64,000 bases of DNA. Source: Actinomadura citrea (GTDB taxonomy: Bacteria > Actinomycetota > Actinomycetes > Streptosporangiales > Streptosporangiaceae). The stretch lies in the NCBI RefSeq assembly GCF_013409045.1, contig NZ_JACCBT010000001.1:6758001-6822000 (forward strand), in the 5' to 3' direction. The notes under the pieces are model-generated. The model made no database searches. It was not told the origin of the DNA and saw only the letters and a list, made by a program, of their open reading frames with translations. The stretch's first letter is position 1, and the number at the start of each line of letters is the position of its first letter. The position numbers and the translations under genes were made by a program. This document shows positions 17,902-25,321 of this stretch, piece after piece.

Positions 17902-19425
17902 TCAGTCCTTGCCGCGCGAGGCGACCCACTCCAGGTTCCAGCCGTACGCCTGGTCGACCGTCATCTTGCCCCAGCGCGGACGGCCGGGCGGCGGCATGAC
18001 GTACCGGCCCTCACGGCGGACGACCAGCTCCCCGTTCACGTTCTCGATGAGTGCCAGGACCGCGTCGCGGGAGGCGTCCATGCAGTCGTTCATGTGCATC
18101 TCGATCGGCGGCGCGCCCACCGGGAACAGCGTGGCGACCGCGTCCATGCCCCGGAAGTCGTCCGCGCCGTCGTAGATCTCCGCGAACACCAGGATCCGCT
18201 TGAAGTCCGCCGTGTGGTCGAGGTTGATGTGGAGGTTCTCCCCGGTTTCGACCGCGCCGGTGCGGTCGTCCTTGTCGAGCTTGATGAACGGCGGGCGGTC
18301 CAGCGCGCCCATGTCGCCGAGAGCGTGGATGATGCCCTTCCGGCCGTCCTTCAGCTCCCACAGGCAGCACAGGTCGAGGTCGAGGTCGACGCCGCGGCGG
18401 CGCTTGCCGAGCAGCCCCTTGGCCGCGCCCTCGCGCGCCGTCCAGTTGAGGTTGACGCGCATGTGGCCGCCCGTCGCCCCGTGCTTGGTGAGCGACACCG
18501 ACGGCGCGTTCTTCGTCAGGGAGATCTTGCCGCCCTGCTGCTGCGGCGGCGCGGCCCCGGCAGGAGGCGGGGGCGCGTACTGCCCGGGCGGCGGCTGGTG
18601 CTGGCCGGCGGGCGGGGCGTACTGGTCCGCCGGGGGCTGGTACTGGCCGGGAGGCGGAGGCGCGTACTGCCCGGGCGGAGGCGGGTACTGACCAGGCGGC
18701 GGGGCGTACTGGCCGGGCGGAGGCGTGTACTGCCCGCCAGGAGGCGGGGGCGGGGGCGCGTACTGGCCGCCGGGAGGCGGCGGAGGTACGTACTGACCGC
18801 CGGGGGGCGCGTACTGCTCCTGCGGCGCCTGCGGGGGCGGGGCCTGCGGCTGCGGCGGCGCGGGCGGCGGCTGCGGAGGTGCGGGAGGCGCCGCCTGGCC
18901 GGGTTCGTCGACGCTGATGCCGAAGTCGGTGGCCAGCCCGGCGAGCCCGGAGTCGTAGCCCTGGCCGATCGCACGGAACTTCCACGCGCCCTGCCTGCGG
19001 TAGAGCTCGCCGAGCACGAACGCCGTCTCGGTGGTGGCGCCCTGGCTTTCGAACCTGGCGACCTCCGCGCCGGCCGCGGCGTCCACCACGCGCACGTAGA
19101 GCCCCTGGAACTTGGAGAACGTCCCACCGTCCGAGGACGCGGCGATGACTATCTTGTCGATGGCGGGCTCGACCCGGTTCAGGTCGACCGCCAAGACGTC
19201 AAGGACGGTCGGCCCCTGCTGCTTGCCCTCGTGCCGCACCGCGCCCGAACCGTGCACGGGCTGGTTGTAGAAGACGAAATCGTCGTCCGAGCGGACCCGT
19301 CCGGTGTCCGCCAGCAGGAGCGCCGAGGCGTCCGCGTCGGGCACGCCGGGGCCGCCCTGCCAGCCGAGCTCGACCCGCACCGAAGGAACCGGAACCGCCG
19401 TGTTGGCGCCCTTCTGCATCGACAT
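17902..19425 (-). CDS. TerD-TerA-like fusion with PPGQY-repeat linker
   Basis: The 507-residue protein has an N-terminal TerD domain (1-175; ADASALLLADTGRVRSDDDFVFYNQP, KIVIAASSDGG, FVLGELYRRQGAWKFRAIGQGY). A ~150-residue linker follows, built of more than ten PPPGQY/PPGGQY repeats. The C-terminal domain (about 330-507; ISLTKNAPSVSLTKHG, RVNLNWTAR, DLDLCCLWELKDGRKGIIHALG) resembles TerA-type proteins. TerD domains bind calcium and belong to tellurite and stress-resistance clusters. The start ATG has GAGGAG 5 bases upstream. No other ter gene is next to it, though a TerB-like gene lies at 43 kb. Confidence 0.88.
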   Translation of the reverse strand: MSMQKGANTAVPVPSVRVELGWQGGPGVPDADASALLLADTGRVRSDDDFVFYNQPVHGSGAVRHEGKQQGPTVLDVLAVDLNRVEPAIDKIVIAASSDGGTFSKFQGLYVRVVDAAAGAEVARFESQGATTETAFVLGELYRRQGAWKFRAIGQGYDSGLAGLATDFGISVDEPGQAAPPAPPQPPPAPPQPQAPPPQAPQEQYAPPGGQYVPPPPPGGQYAPPPPPPGGQYTPPPGQYAPPPGQYPPPPGQYAPPPPGQYQPPADQYAPPAGQHQPPPGQYAPPPPAGAAPPQQQGGKISLTKNAPSVSLTKHGATGGHMRVNLNWTAREGAAKGLLGKRRRGVDLDLDLCCLWELKDGRKGIIHALGDMGALDRPPFIKLDKDDRTGAVETGENLHINLDHTADFKRILVFAEIYDGADDFRGMDAVATLFPVGAPPIEMHMNDCMDASRDAVLALIENVNGELVVRREGRYVMPPPGRPRWGKMTVDQAYGWNLEWVASRGKD

Positions 19426-19543
19426 GAACGCTCCTCGTCATCGACCGACTGTCACCAACCTACGGGCAGCCGCCCGGCCCCGCGACATGCCATGAGAGGA
19501 GGACGCACGGAAGCTCCGGGGAGTTCCGTTTCGCTCGCGCGCC

Positions 19544-20179
19544 TCACCCGGACGAGTCGGTGGGCGGCGCTCCCGGCAGCGGCGCGGGTTCGGGCGTGCG
19601 CAGGCCGTCCAGGACGATCCGCAGGTTGCGGTCCCGCTGCTGGTCACCCGCCTGCAGGCCCACCGTGTGATCGCCGGTGGAGACCGACACCAGCAGGAAC
19701 GCGACGTCCTGCCAGGTGATGTCCGCGCGCATGGCACCGGCGCCCTGGGCCCGCTCCACGAGGAGACGGATGCGCTCGCGCAGTTCCGCGCGCGCGTGGT
19801 CGATGCCGCCGCCCAGCGCGTAGTTGATGTCGCACAGTTCGTTGCGAAGCCGGGTGTAGGACGTCGCGAACTCGCTGAAGCCCTCCCAGGGGTCGGGATC
19901 GGCGAGCCCCTCGTCGCCCTTGGCGACGATCTCGCCGAGCACCTCGGCGAGGACCGCTTCGAGCAGCGTCTCCAGCGTGCTGACGCGCCGGTAGAACGTT
20001 CCGACGCCCACCCCGGCGCGGCGCGCGATCTCGTGGGCCGTGACCTCGCCGCCGATCTCGCCGGCCGCCTCGCGCGCCGCCGCGACGAGACGTTCCACGT
20101 TGCGCCGGGCGTCGGCCCGCGGGCGGCGGCCCGTGCCGTCGTCCAGCAGCCGGTCCACGGCGCTCCTGGTACCGCTCAT
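19544..20179 (-). CDS. TetR family repressor, divergent from an MFS exporter
   Basis: The ATG at 20179 gives 211 residues. An N-terminal helix-turn-helix is clear: VAAAREAAGEIGGEVTAHEIARR then AGVGVGTFYRRVSTLETLLEAVL, the usual TetR plan. The C-terminal ligand domain has no recognisable sub-family motif. It faces the MFS gene across a 120-base gap that carries three 9-5-9 dyads (20198-20283), so it most likely represses both itself and the exporter until a ligand binds. A much longer minus-strand frame runs upstream of this ATG but is the shadow of the MFS gene. Confidence 0.88.
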   Translation of the reverse strand: MSGTRSAVDRLLDDGTGRRPRADARRNVERLVAAAREAAGEIGGEVTAHEIARRAGVGVGTFYRRVSTLETLLEAVLAEVLGEIVAKGDEGLADPDPWEGFSEFATSYTRLRNELCDINYALGGGIDHARAELRERIRLLVERAQGAGAMRADITWQDVAFLLVSVSTGDHTVGLQAGDQQRDRNLRIVLDGLRTPEPAPLPGAPPTDSSG

Positions 20180-20197
20180 GAACCGGATTCTAGCCAC

Positions 20198-20220
20198 AAG
20201 CGGACGGTTCCGGTCCGATT
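20198..20220. promoter_or_regulatory. candidate TetR operator 1 (9-5-9 dyad)
   Basis: The left arm is AAGCGGACG and the right arm GGTCCGATT, separated by 5 bases; 7 of 9 positions pair. It has the same build as the two dyads to its right and lies 18 bases upstream of the tetR start. Confidence 0.55.
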
Positions 20221-20221
20221 C

Positions 20222-20244
20222 AAGTGGACAGCTCGCGTCCGGTT
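20222..20244. promoter_or_regulatory. candidate TetR operator 2 (9-5-9 dyad)
   Basis: Arms AAGTGGACA and CGTCCGGTT are separated by 5 bases; 6 of 9 positions pair, with the right arm 8/9 to the consensus CGTCCGCTT. Its centre is 24 bases from operator 1. Confidence 0.45.
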
Positions 20245-20260
20245 GCGCTAACTTTCCCCG

Positions 20261-20283
20261 AAGCGGACGCGACCCGTCCGCTT
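20261..20283. promoter_or_regulatory. candidate TetR operator 3 (perfect 9-5-9 dyad)
   Basis: Arms AAGCGGACG and CGTCCGCTT pair perfectly across a 5-base spacer. The dyad ends 16 bases before the MFS start codon, so a bound repressor would block transcription or early elongation of the exporter gene. Confidence 0.7.
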
Positions 20284-20299
20284 GACGAAGGGACTGATC

Positions 20300-21721
20300 A
20301 TGGCATCCGGACACGGAGGCTCCCCCGCCATGAAGATCACCGCGCTCGCCGCGGGCTTCGTGATGGCGAGCGTGGACGCCACGGTCATGCAGATCGCCGG
20401 GGCGACCGTCCAGGAGCGCCTGCACGCCCCGCTGAGCCGCCTCACCTGGGCCGTCGACGGCTATGTGCTGACGTTCGCCGCCCTGCTGATGCTGGCGGGC
20501 GGTCTCGCCGGGCGACTCGGAGCCCGGCGGGTCTACCTGTGGGGCATGGCGGTGTTCCTCACCGCCTCGCTGGCCGCCGCGCTCGCCCCCGCGATCGAGG
20601 TCCTCATCGCGGCCCGGCTCGTCCAGGGCGCGGGCGCGGCGTTGTTCATGCCGAGCTCGCTGGCACTGCTGGTCGACGCGTTCCCGGACCCGCGGCGCCG
20701 CACGCGCGTGCTCGGCCTGTGGTCGGCGATCGTGTCGTCCTCGATCGCCCTCGGCCCGACGGCCGGCGGCGTCCTGGTGAGCACGCTCGGCTGGCGCAGC
20801 ATCTTCCTGCTCAACGTGCCGTTCGCGATCGTGGGCATGGCGCTGGCCCGCCGCCACATCGCCCCCGTCCCCGGCCGCCGCGCCCCGCTCGCCCTCCCCG
20901 GCCACGCCGCACTGGCCGCCGGCCTCGGCGCCCTGAGCTTCGCCCTGATCGAAGGACCGCACCGCGGCTGGACGTCCCTGCCGGTCCTCACCGCGATCGC
21001 CGTGGCGCTGGGCACCACCGCCCTCCTCTTCCTGAGGGAGCGCCGCGCCCCCGCCGGCGTGATGCCATGGGCGCTGTTCCGCGGCCCGCGCTTCACCGGC
21101 GCCAACACCGTGGGGTTCCTGTTCAACGCCGCGTTCTTCGGAACGCTCTTCCTGGTCGGCCTCTACTTCCAGCACGGCGCGGGCGCCGGCCCGCTCCGGG
21201 CGGGTCTGATGGTCCTCCCGATGACCGTCTTCATCCCGCTGAGCAACCTGGCCTTCGCGCACCTGTCCGCCCGCGTCAAAGCCGGACCCCTGCTGACCGC
21301 CTCCCTCCTCCTGGCGGCCGCGGCCTCGTTCGCGCTGACCACGATCACCCCGTCCAGCCCCTACTGGACGACCGCCGCGGCCCTGGCGGCGACCGGCATC
21401 GCGGGCGGCATCATCTCCCCCGCCATGACGGCCGTCATGGTCGACGCCGCGGGCCCCGGAAACGGCAACGTCGCCGGCTCCGTCCTCAACACGGGCCGCC
21501 AGATAGGCACGCTCATCGGCATCGCGGTCATCGGCGCCGTCCTGGGCGCGTCCACCAACTGGACGACCAGCGCGACCATCGCGTTCTCACTGGTCGGAGC
21601 CGCCTACCTCACCGCAGCCCTGGCAGCCTGGCGCCTGATAGCCCGCCCCGAGCGAACCAGCCAACAGGAACAACATCCCACCCCGGAACCCACTCCATGC
21701 CCCCACCACCAAACAGCCTGA
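20300..21721 (+). CDS. MFS exporter, DHA2 (14-helix) type
   Basis: The ATG at 20300 has GAAGGGA about 6 bases upstream; an upstream in-frame TTG at 20282 falls in the operator and is rejected. The 473-residue product shows the drug:H+ antiporter pattern: FVMASVDATVMQIAGATVQERL in helix 1, LTWAVDGYVLTFAALLMLAGGLAGRLGARRVY (motif A), a FLNVPFAIVG-like LLNVPFAIVG motif, and GRQIGTLIGIAVIGAVLGA late. About 14 hydrophobic segments are visible. It should export a small toxic compound; control by the divergent TetR is the obvious reading. Confidence 0.88.
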   Translation: MASGHGGSPAMKITALAAGFVMASVDATVMQIAGATVQERLHAPLSRLTWAVDGYVLTFAALLMLAGGLAGRLGARRVYLWGMAVFLTASLAAALAPAIEVLIAARLVQGAGAALFMPSSLALLVDAFPDPRRRTRVLGLWSAIVSSSIALGPTAGGVLVSTLGWRSIFLLNVPFAIVGMALARRHIAPVPGRRAPLALPGHAALAAGLGALSFALIEGPHRGWTSLPVLTAIAVALGTTALLFLRERRAPAGVMPWALFRGPRFTGANTVGFLFNAAFFGTLFLVGLYFQHGAGAGPLRAGLMVLPMTVFIPLSNLAFAHLSARVKAGPLLTASLLLAAAASFALTTITPSSPYWTTAAALAATGIAGGIISPAMTAVMVDAAGPGNGNVAGSVLNTGRQIGTLIGIAVIGAVLGASTNWTTSATIAFSLVGAAYLTAALAAWRLIARPERTSQQEQHPTPEPTPCPHHQTA

Positions 21722-21848
21722 CCCCACCCGCACGACACCACACATGCGCAGACCAAGGCCCACACACGGAGGAAGGGAGGCTCGGCACGTGGGAGGAAAC
21801 CACGGGAAACGCCGTCGACGTCGGCCGCGAGAAAGGGCGTTGTGGGAG

Positions 21849-22907
21849 TCAGGGGACTCGGGCGGTCCAAGCGGGGGTGGTGAACTTGTCGGTCGCGTAC
21901 TTGTCGGCGAGGCGTCGTTCGTCCTCGGTCACGCGGTCGTCGGAAAGGCCGTAGCGGCCGCGGAAATGGGCGATCATGCGATCGATGATCTCTTCGCGGG
22001 GCAGGCCGGTCTGGCGGCGGAGCGGGTCCACGCGCTTGACCGCACTGGCGATGCCCTTGTCGGAGATCTTCTCCCGGCCGATGCGGAGCACCTTCATCAT
22101 CGCGTCCGCGTCGATGTCGTAGGCCATGGTCACGTGGTGCAGCACGGCGCCGGCGGCGAGCCGTTTCTGCGCGGCCCCGGCGATCTTGCCGTGGTCGGAG
22201 GTGATGTCGTTCAGCGGCTGGTACCAGGCCCTGATGCCGAGTTCGCCCAGCGCGCCCAGCACCCAGTCGTCGAGGAAGGCGTAGCTCTCCGCGAAGGACA
22301 TCCCCGCCACCAGGCTCTCCGGCGCGTAGAGCGAGTAGGTGATGGTGTTGCCCGGCTCGATGAACATCGCGCCACCGCCGCTGATCCGGCGGACCACGTC
22401 CACGCCGCGGCGCTCGGCCTCGGCGGCGTCGACCTCGTTGCGCAGCGACTGGAAGCTGCCGATGACCACCGCCGGCGACGCCCACTCCCACACCCGCAGC
22501 GTCGGCGGGCGCCGTCCCGCCCCGACCTCCTCGGCGAGCACCTGGTCGAGGGCCATGTGCAGTGCGGGGTCCTGCGGCGGCTCGTGGATGAGCCGCCAGT
22601 CGTGCTCGCGCCAGTCGGACGCCCGCGCGACGGCCCGCCGCACCGCGATCCCCACGGCCTCGGCGGTGATGCCGAGCATCACCGTGTCCCGCGGAAGGCC
22701 CGCCTGGACGCGGACCCCGATCGCCCGGGCGTCGAGCCCGGCGGGCAGCCCGTCCAGGGCCGCGTTGATCGTTTCAAGGGCGTCGTCCGGCTCCAAGAAG
22801 AAGTCGCCGCTGATCCTCGGGCCGCGCAGCAGCCCGTCCACGACGTCGACATCGGCGACGACCAGCTTGCCGCCCGGGACCTTGTACTCACCGTGCATCA
22901 CGTACAT
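21849..22907 (-). CDS. lipoate-protein ligase with N-terminal accessory domain
   Basis: The C-terminal ~250 residues carry the LplA-type ligase core: RLIHEPPQDPALHMALDQVL, LRVWEWASPAVVIGSFQSL, VDVVRRISGGGAMF (RRxSGGG lipoyl-AMP motif), KIAGAAQKRLAAGAVLHHVTMAYD with the catalytic Lys. The first ~95 residues (MHGEYKVPGGKLVV ... ISGDFFLEPDDALETINAAL) look like the small accessory domain that in E. coli LplA sits at the C-terminus and in some archaea is the separate LplB. Here it comes first. The enzyme would attach lipoate to 2-oxo-acid dehydrogenase or glycine-cleavage subunits. Start is ATG 22907 or the ATG at 22898. Confidence 0.85.
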   Translation of the reverse strand: MYVMHGEYKVPGGKLVVADVDVVDGLLRGPRISGDFFLEPDDALETINAALDGLPAGLDARAIGVRVQAGLPRDTVMLGITAEAVGIAVRRAVARASDWREHDWRLIHEPPQDPALHMALDQVLAEEVGAGRRPPTLRVWEWASPAVVIGSFQSLRNEVDAAEAERRGVDVVRRISGGGAMFIEPGNTITYSLYAPESLVAGMSFAESYAFLDDWVLGALGELGIRAWYQPLNDITSDHGKIAGAAQKRLAAGAVLHHVTMAYDIDADAMMKVLRIGREKISDKGIASAVKRVDPLRRQTGLPREEIIDRMIAHFRGRYGLSDDRVTEDERRLADKYATDKFTTPAWTARVP

Positions 22908-23013
22908 CTGAACCCCGCGGCCTCGCACTGGATTCCGCCGCGTGCGGGAACATGGCGCAGCGGCAGGCGGCCGCTGCGGCTAGTGTTCCGGGAACCTGAC
23001 CACAGGAGGGGGC

Positions 23014-23349
23014 ATGCCGAAACCGGGAAGACCGGTGCGCGGCTCGTCCGGGGGCCGCCCGCTGATGGCGGCCCTGGACCTCTTCGGGCGCCGCTGGACC
23101 TTGCGCATCGTCTGGGAATTGCAGGACCGGCCTCTCGGCTTCCGCACCCTCCAGCAGCGCTGCGACGACATGTCCTCCAGCGTCCTGCGGCAGCGGCTCC
23201 TCGAACTGATCGACGCGGGCCTCGTCCACCAGACGCCCGAGAACCTGTACGCCCTGACCGAGCTGGGCCGGGATGCCCGCGAGGCACTCCGTCCGCTGTC
23301 GCGATGGTCCGACCGGTGGGCCGCGGCGCTCGACGAGGGCCCCGGCTGA
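23014..23349 (+). CDS. HxlR family transcriptional regulator
   Basis: The 111-residue product has the winged-helix HxlR signature: LMAALDLFGRRWTLRIVWELQDRPLGFRTLQQRC, MSSSVLRQRLLELIDAGLVHQ, YALTELGRDAREALRPLSRWSDRW. HxlR proteins usually sense electrophiles or redox state and control an adjacent enzyme gene. The downstream decarboxylase-family gene, 73 bases on and preceded by two dyads, is the likely target. The AGGAGG sequence upstream of ATG 23014 supports the start. Confidence 0.9.
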   Translation: MPKPGRPVRGSSGGRPLMAALDLFGRRWTLRIVWELQDRPLGFRTLQQRCDDMSSSVLRQRLLELIDAGLVHQTPENLYALTELGRDAREALRPLSRWSDRWAAALDEGPG

Positions 23350-23360
23350 CACGGCACCCT

Positions 23361-23408
23361 CTTGCGCTTCTGTTTCCGAAGCGCAAGACTGCTTCTAAAA
23401 TCGAAGCA
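23361..23408. promoter_or_regulatory. paired dyads with 7-base spacers between HxlR and CMD genes
   Basis: The first dyad is CTTGCGCTTC, 7 bases, GAAGCGCAAG (23361-23387, perfect 10-base arms). The second is TGCTTC, 7 bases, GAAGCA (23390-23408). Both share the core GCTTC-N7-GAAGC and their centres are 25 bases apart. The first could instead be a terminator stem for the HxlR gene, but it lacks a T run and the matched second dyad favours operators. Confidence 0.5.
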
Positions 23409-23422
23409 CCTGGGAGGCCGCC

Positions 23423-23983
23423 GTGCCGCGCATCGCCCCGCTCGATCCCCCGTACACCACCGAGATCGCCGCCGCCCTGGCCAGATGGATGCCACCGGAC
23501 GTCGCCCGCGACCCGCTGGTGCTGTTCCGCACCCTGCACCGGAACCCCGAGCTGGCGTCCCGCATGCGCGTGCTCGGCGCCGGGCTGCTCGCCCACGGCC
23601 GCCTGCCCGCCCGGGACCGCGAGATCATCATCGACCGGACCTGCGCCCGCGCCGGCTGCGAGTACGAGTGGGGCGTCCACGCCGCGACCTTCGGCGAGGC
23701 CGCCGGGCTCAGTCGGGAGCAGCTCCAGGCGACCGTGTCCGGCGACGGCGCCCCCTGGTCGCCGAAGGAGCGCCTGCTGCTGAGCGCGGCCGACGAACTC
23801 CACGACTCGGCCCGCATGTCCCCCCGAACCTGGACCGCCCTCGCCGAGCACTACGACGAGCCCCAGCTTCTCGAACTCCTGGTGCTCACCGGCTGGTATC
23901 GCACCATCAGCCAACTGATCAACACACTGGAGATCGACAACGAGCCCTGGGCCCCCGCCTTCCCCACCTCGCCCCCCCGATGA
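23423..23983 (+). CDS. carboxymuconolactone decarboxylase family protein (AhpD-like)
   Basis: The GTG at 23423 has GGGAGG 5 bases upstream. The 186-residue helical product has LPARDREIIIDRTCARAGCEYEWGVHAATFGEAAGLS, which places a Cys and the E-x-x-H pair of the AhpD/CMD fold in the expected helix, and WSPKERLLLSAADELHDSARMS after it. Such stand-alone proteins are usually peroxidase or redox-related rather than true decarboxylases. Position just after an HxlR regulator with intervening dyads suggests inducible expression. Confidence 0.85.
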   Translation: MPRIAPLDPPYTTEIAAALARWMPPDVARDPLVLFRTLHRNPELASRMRVLGAGLLAHGRLPARDREIIIDRTCARAGCEYEWGVHAATFGEAAGLSREQLQATVSGDGAPWSPKERLLLSAADELHDSARMSPRTWTALAEHYDEPQLLELLVLTGWYRTISQLINTLEIDNEPWAPAFPTSPPR

Positions 23984-24092
23984 CACCGGGCCCCGACCCG
24001 TCTCCACACACGGGCGGGGCGGTTCGGTGGGCTGGGCGAGGGGCATTGTTGAATGGCGGCGTCGCGGGGAGGGCCGCGGGGAAGGTGGTCTG

Positions 24093-25058
24093 GTGAGCAA
24101 TCTCGACGTCAAGCCGAAGCCGGTCGAGTGCGGGGGGCGGGTGGACGCCCCGGGAGGGCCGGTCCATGAGCTGCTGCCGCCCCGGCGGGTGCCGCTCGGT
24201 GAGAGCACCATCGTCCGGCGGCTGCTGCCCAGCCTGGGCCGGCGGATGGTCGGCGCCTGGTGCTTCGTCGACCACTACGGGCCGGACGACATCACCGACG
24301 AGCCCGGCATGCAGGTGCCGCCGCACCCGCACATCGGCCTGCAGACGGTGAGCTGGCTGCACGGCGGCGAGGTGCTTCACCGCGACAGCCTGGGCAGCCT
24401 GCAGACCGTCCGGCCGAAGGAACTCGGGTTGATGACGTCCGGGCGGGCCATCTCGCACTCGGAGGAGTCGCCGCGCGGGCACGGCCCCGTCCTGCACGGG
24501 GCCCAACTCTGGGTGGCGCTGCCCGAGTCCGACAGGAACACGGACCCGGCGTTCGAGCATCACGCCGACCTGCCCGTCGTCGACGGTCCGGGTTTCAGCG
24601 CCACCGTGATCCTCGGGGAACTGGACGGGGCCGCGTCACCCGGCACGGTCTTCACGCCCATCGTCGGGGCGGACATCGCCCTGGCGGACGGCGCCGACGT
24701 GCGTCTGCCCCTGGAACCGGACTTCGAGTACGCCGCACTCACGATGTCCGGCGTCACGGAGGTCGACGGCATGCGCGTGGACCCCGGTTCGATGCTGTAC
24801 CTGGGATCCGGCCGCCGCGAACTGCCCCTGAGGGCCGACGTCGCGAGCGGGCTCATGCTGCTGGGCGGTGAGCCGTTCGAGGAGAAGCTCGTCATGTGGT
24901 GGAACTTCGTCGCCCGGACGGGAGAAGAGATCGCCCGGGCCCGGGAGGACTGGATGGGAGGCGACCGGTTCGGCACCGTGCGCGGGTATGGCGGCTCCCC
25001 CATCCCGGCACCCGCCATGCCGGCGACACCGCTGAAGTCAAGGGGCCGGACTCGCTGA
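24093..25058 (+). CDS. pirin family protein
   Basis: The GTG at 24093 has GAAGG 7 bases upstream and gives 321 residues. The N-terminal cupin carries the metal-binding set in PHPHIGLQTVSWLHGGEVLHRDS and GRAISHSEESP; a second cupin follows (about 180-285) ending in EPFEEKLVMWWNFVARTGEEIARAREDW, the family's C-terminal signature. Pirins bind iron and act as redox-dependent quercetinases or regulators in different organisms; the sequence does not separate these. It stands alone, ending ahead of a repeat-bearing intergenic stretch. Confidence 0.9.
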   Translation: MSNLDVKPKPVECGGRVDAPGGPVHELLPPRRVPLGESTIVRRLLPSLGRRMVGAWCFVDHYGPDDITDEPGMQVPPHPHIGLQTVSWLHGGEVLHRDSLGSLQTVRPKELGLMTSGRAISHSEESPRGHGPVLHGAQLWVALPESDRNTDPAFEHHADLPVVDGPGFSATVILGELDGAASPGTVFTPIVGADIALADGADVRLPLEPDFEYAALTMSGVTEVDGMRVDPGSMLYLGSGRRELPLRADVASGLMLLGGEPFEEKLVMWWNFVARTGEEIARAREDWMGGDRFGTVRGYGGSPIPAPAMPATPLKSRGRTR

Positions 25059-25103
25059 ACGGCGCCCCCGCGCCCGGCCTCCCGGCCGGGCGTCCCCTGG
25101 TCA

Positions 25104-25267
25104 GGCGCACGTCTGAACAGGCCCACGTCTGAACAGGCGCCCGCGCCTGAACAAGCCCACGCCTGAACAAGCCCACGCCTGAACAGACCCGCGTCCCGAC
25201 AGACCCCGCGCCTCGACAGACCCCGCGCCTCGACAGCACACACAGGGTCAGGCGTATGTCTGGACAG
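25104..25267. repeat. degenerate 16-18 base tandem repeats
   Basis: About ten imperfect units end in GAACAG, GAACAA or CGACAG. Two neighbouring 16-base units (25154-25169 and 25170-25185) differ only in their last base, and two 17-base units (ACCCCGCGCCTCGACAG) are identical. They fill most of the 263-base gap between two convergent genes, are not separated by unique spacers, and contain no start or frame that looks coding. Confidence 0.8.
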
Positions 25268-25276
25268 GCTTCCTGG

Positions 25277-25316
25277 GCAGGTGCCCCTCTGGACGGGGTC
25301 TGGTGGGGGCACCTGC
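25277..25316. terminator. 11-base perfect stem between convergent genes
   Basis: GCAGGTGCCCC at 25277-25287 pairs perfectly with 25306-25316 across an 18-base loop. It lies 5 bases from the stop of the minus-strand membrane gene and downstream of pirin, so it could end transcripts from both sides. There is no T run. Confidence 0.5.
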
Positions 25317-25321
25317 GTGGG

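Noticed and set aside
20180..21262. Extension of the TetR frame upstream to 21262
   Set aside because: The added sequence is a Glu/Gln/Arg-rich shadow of the MFS gene and would cross all three operators.
25104..25267. CRISPR array
   Set aside because: Units are 16-18 bases, directly adjacent and degenerate, with no unique spacers and no cas gene.
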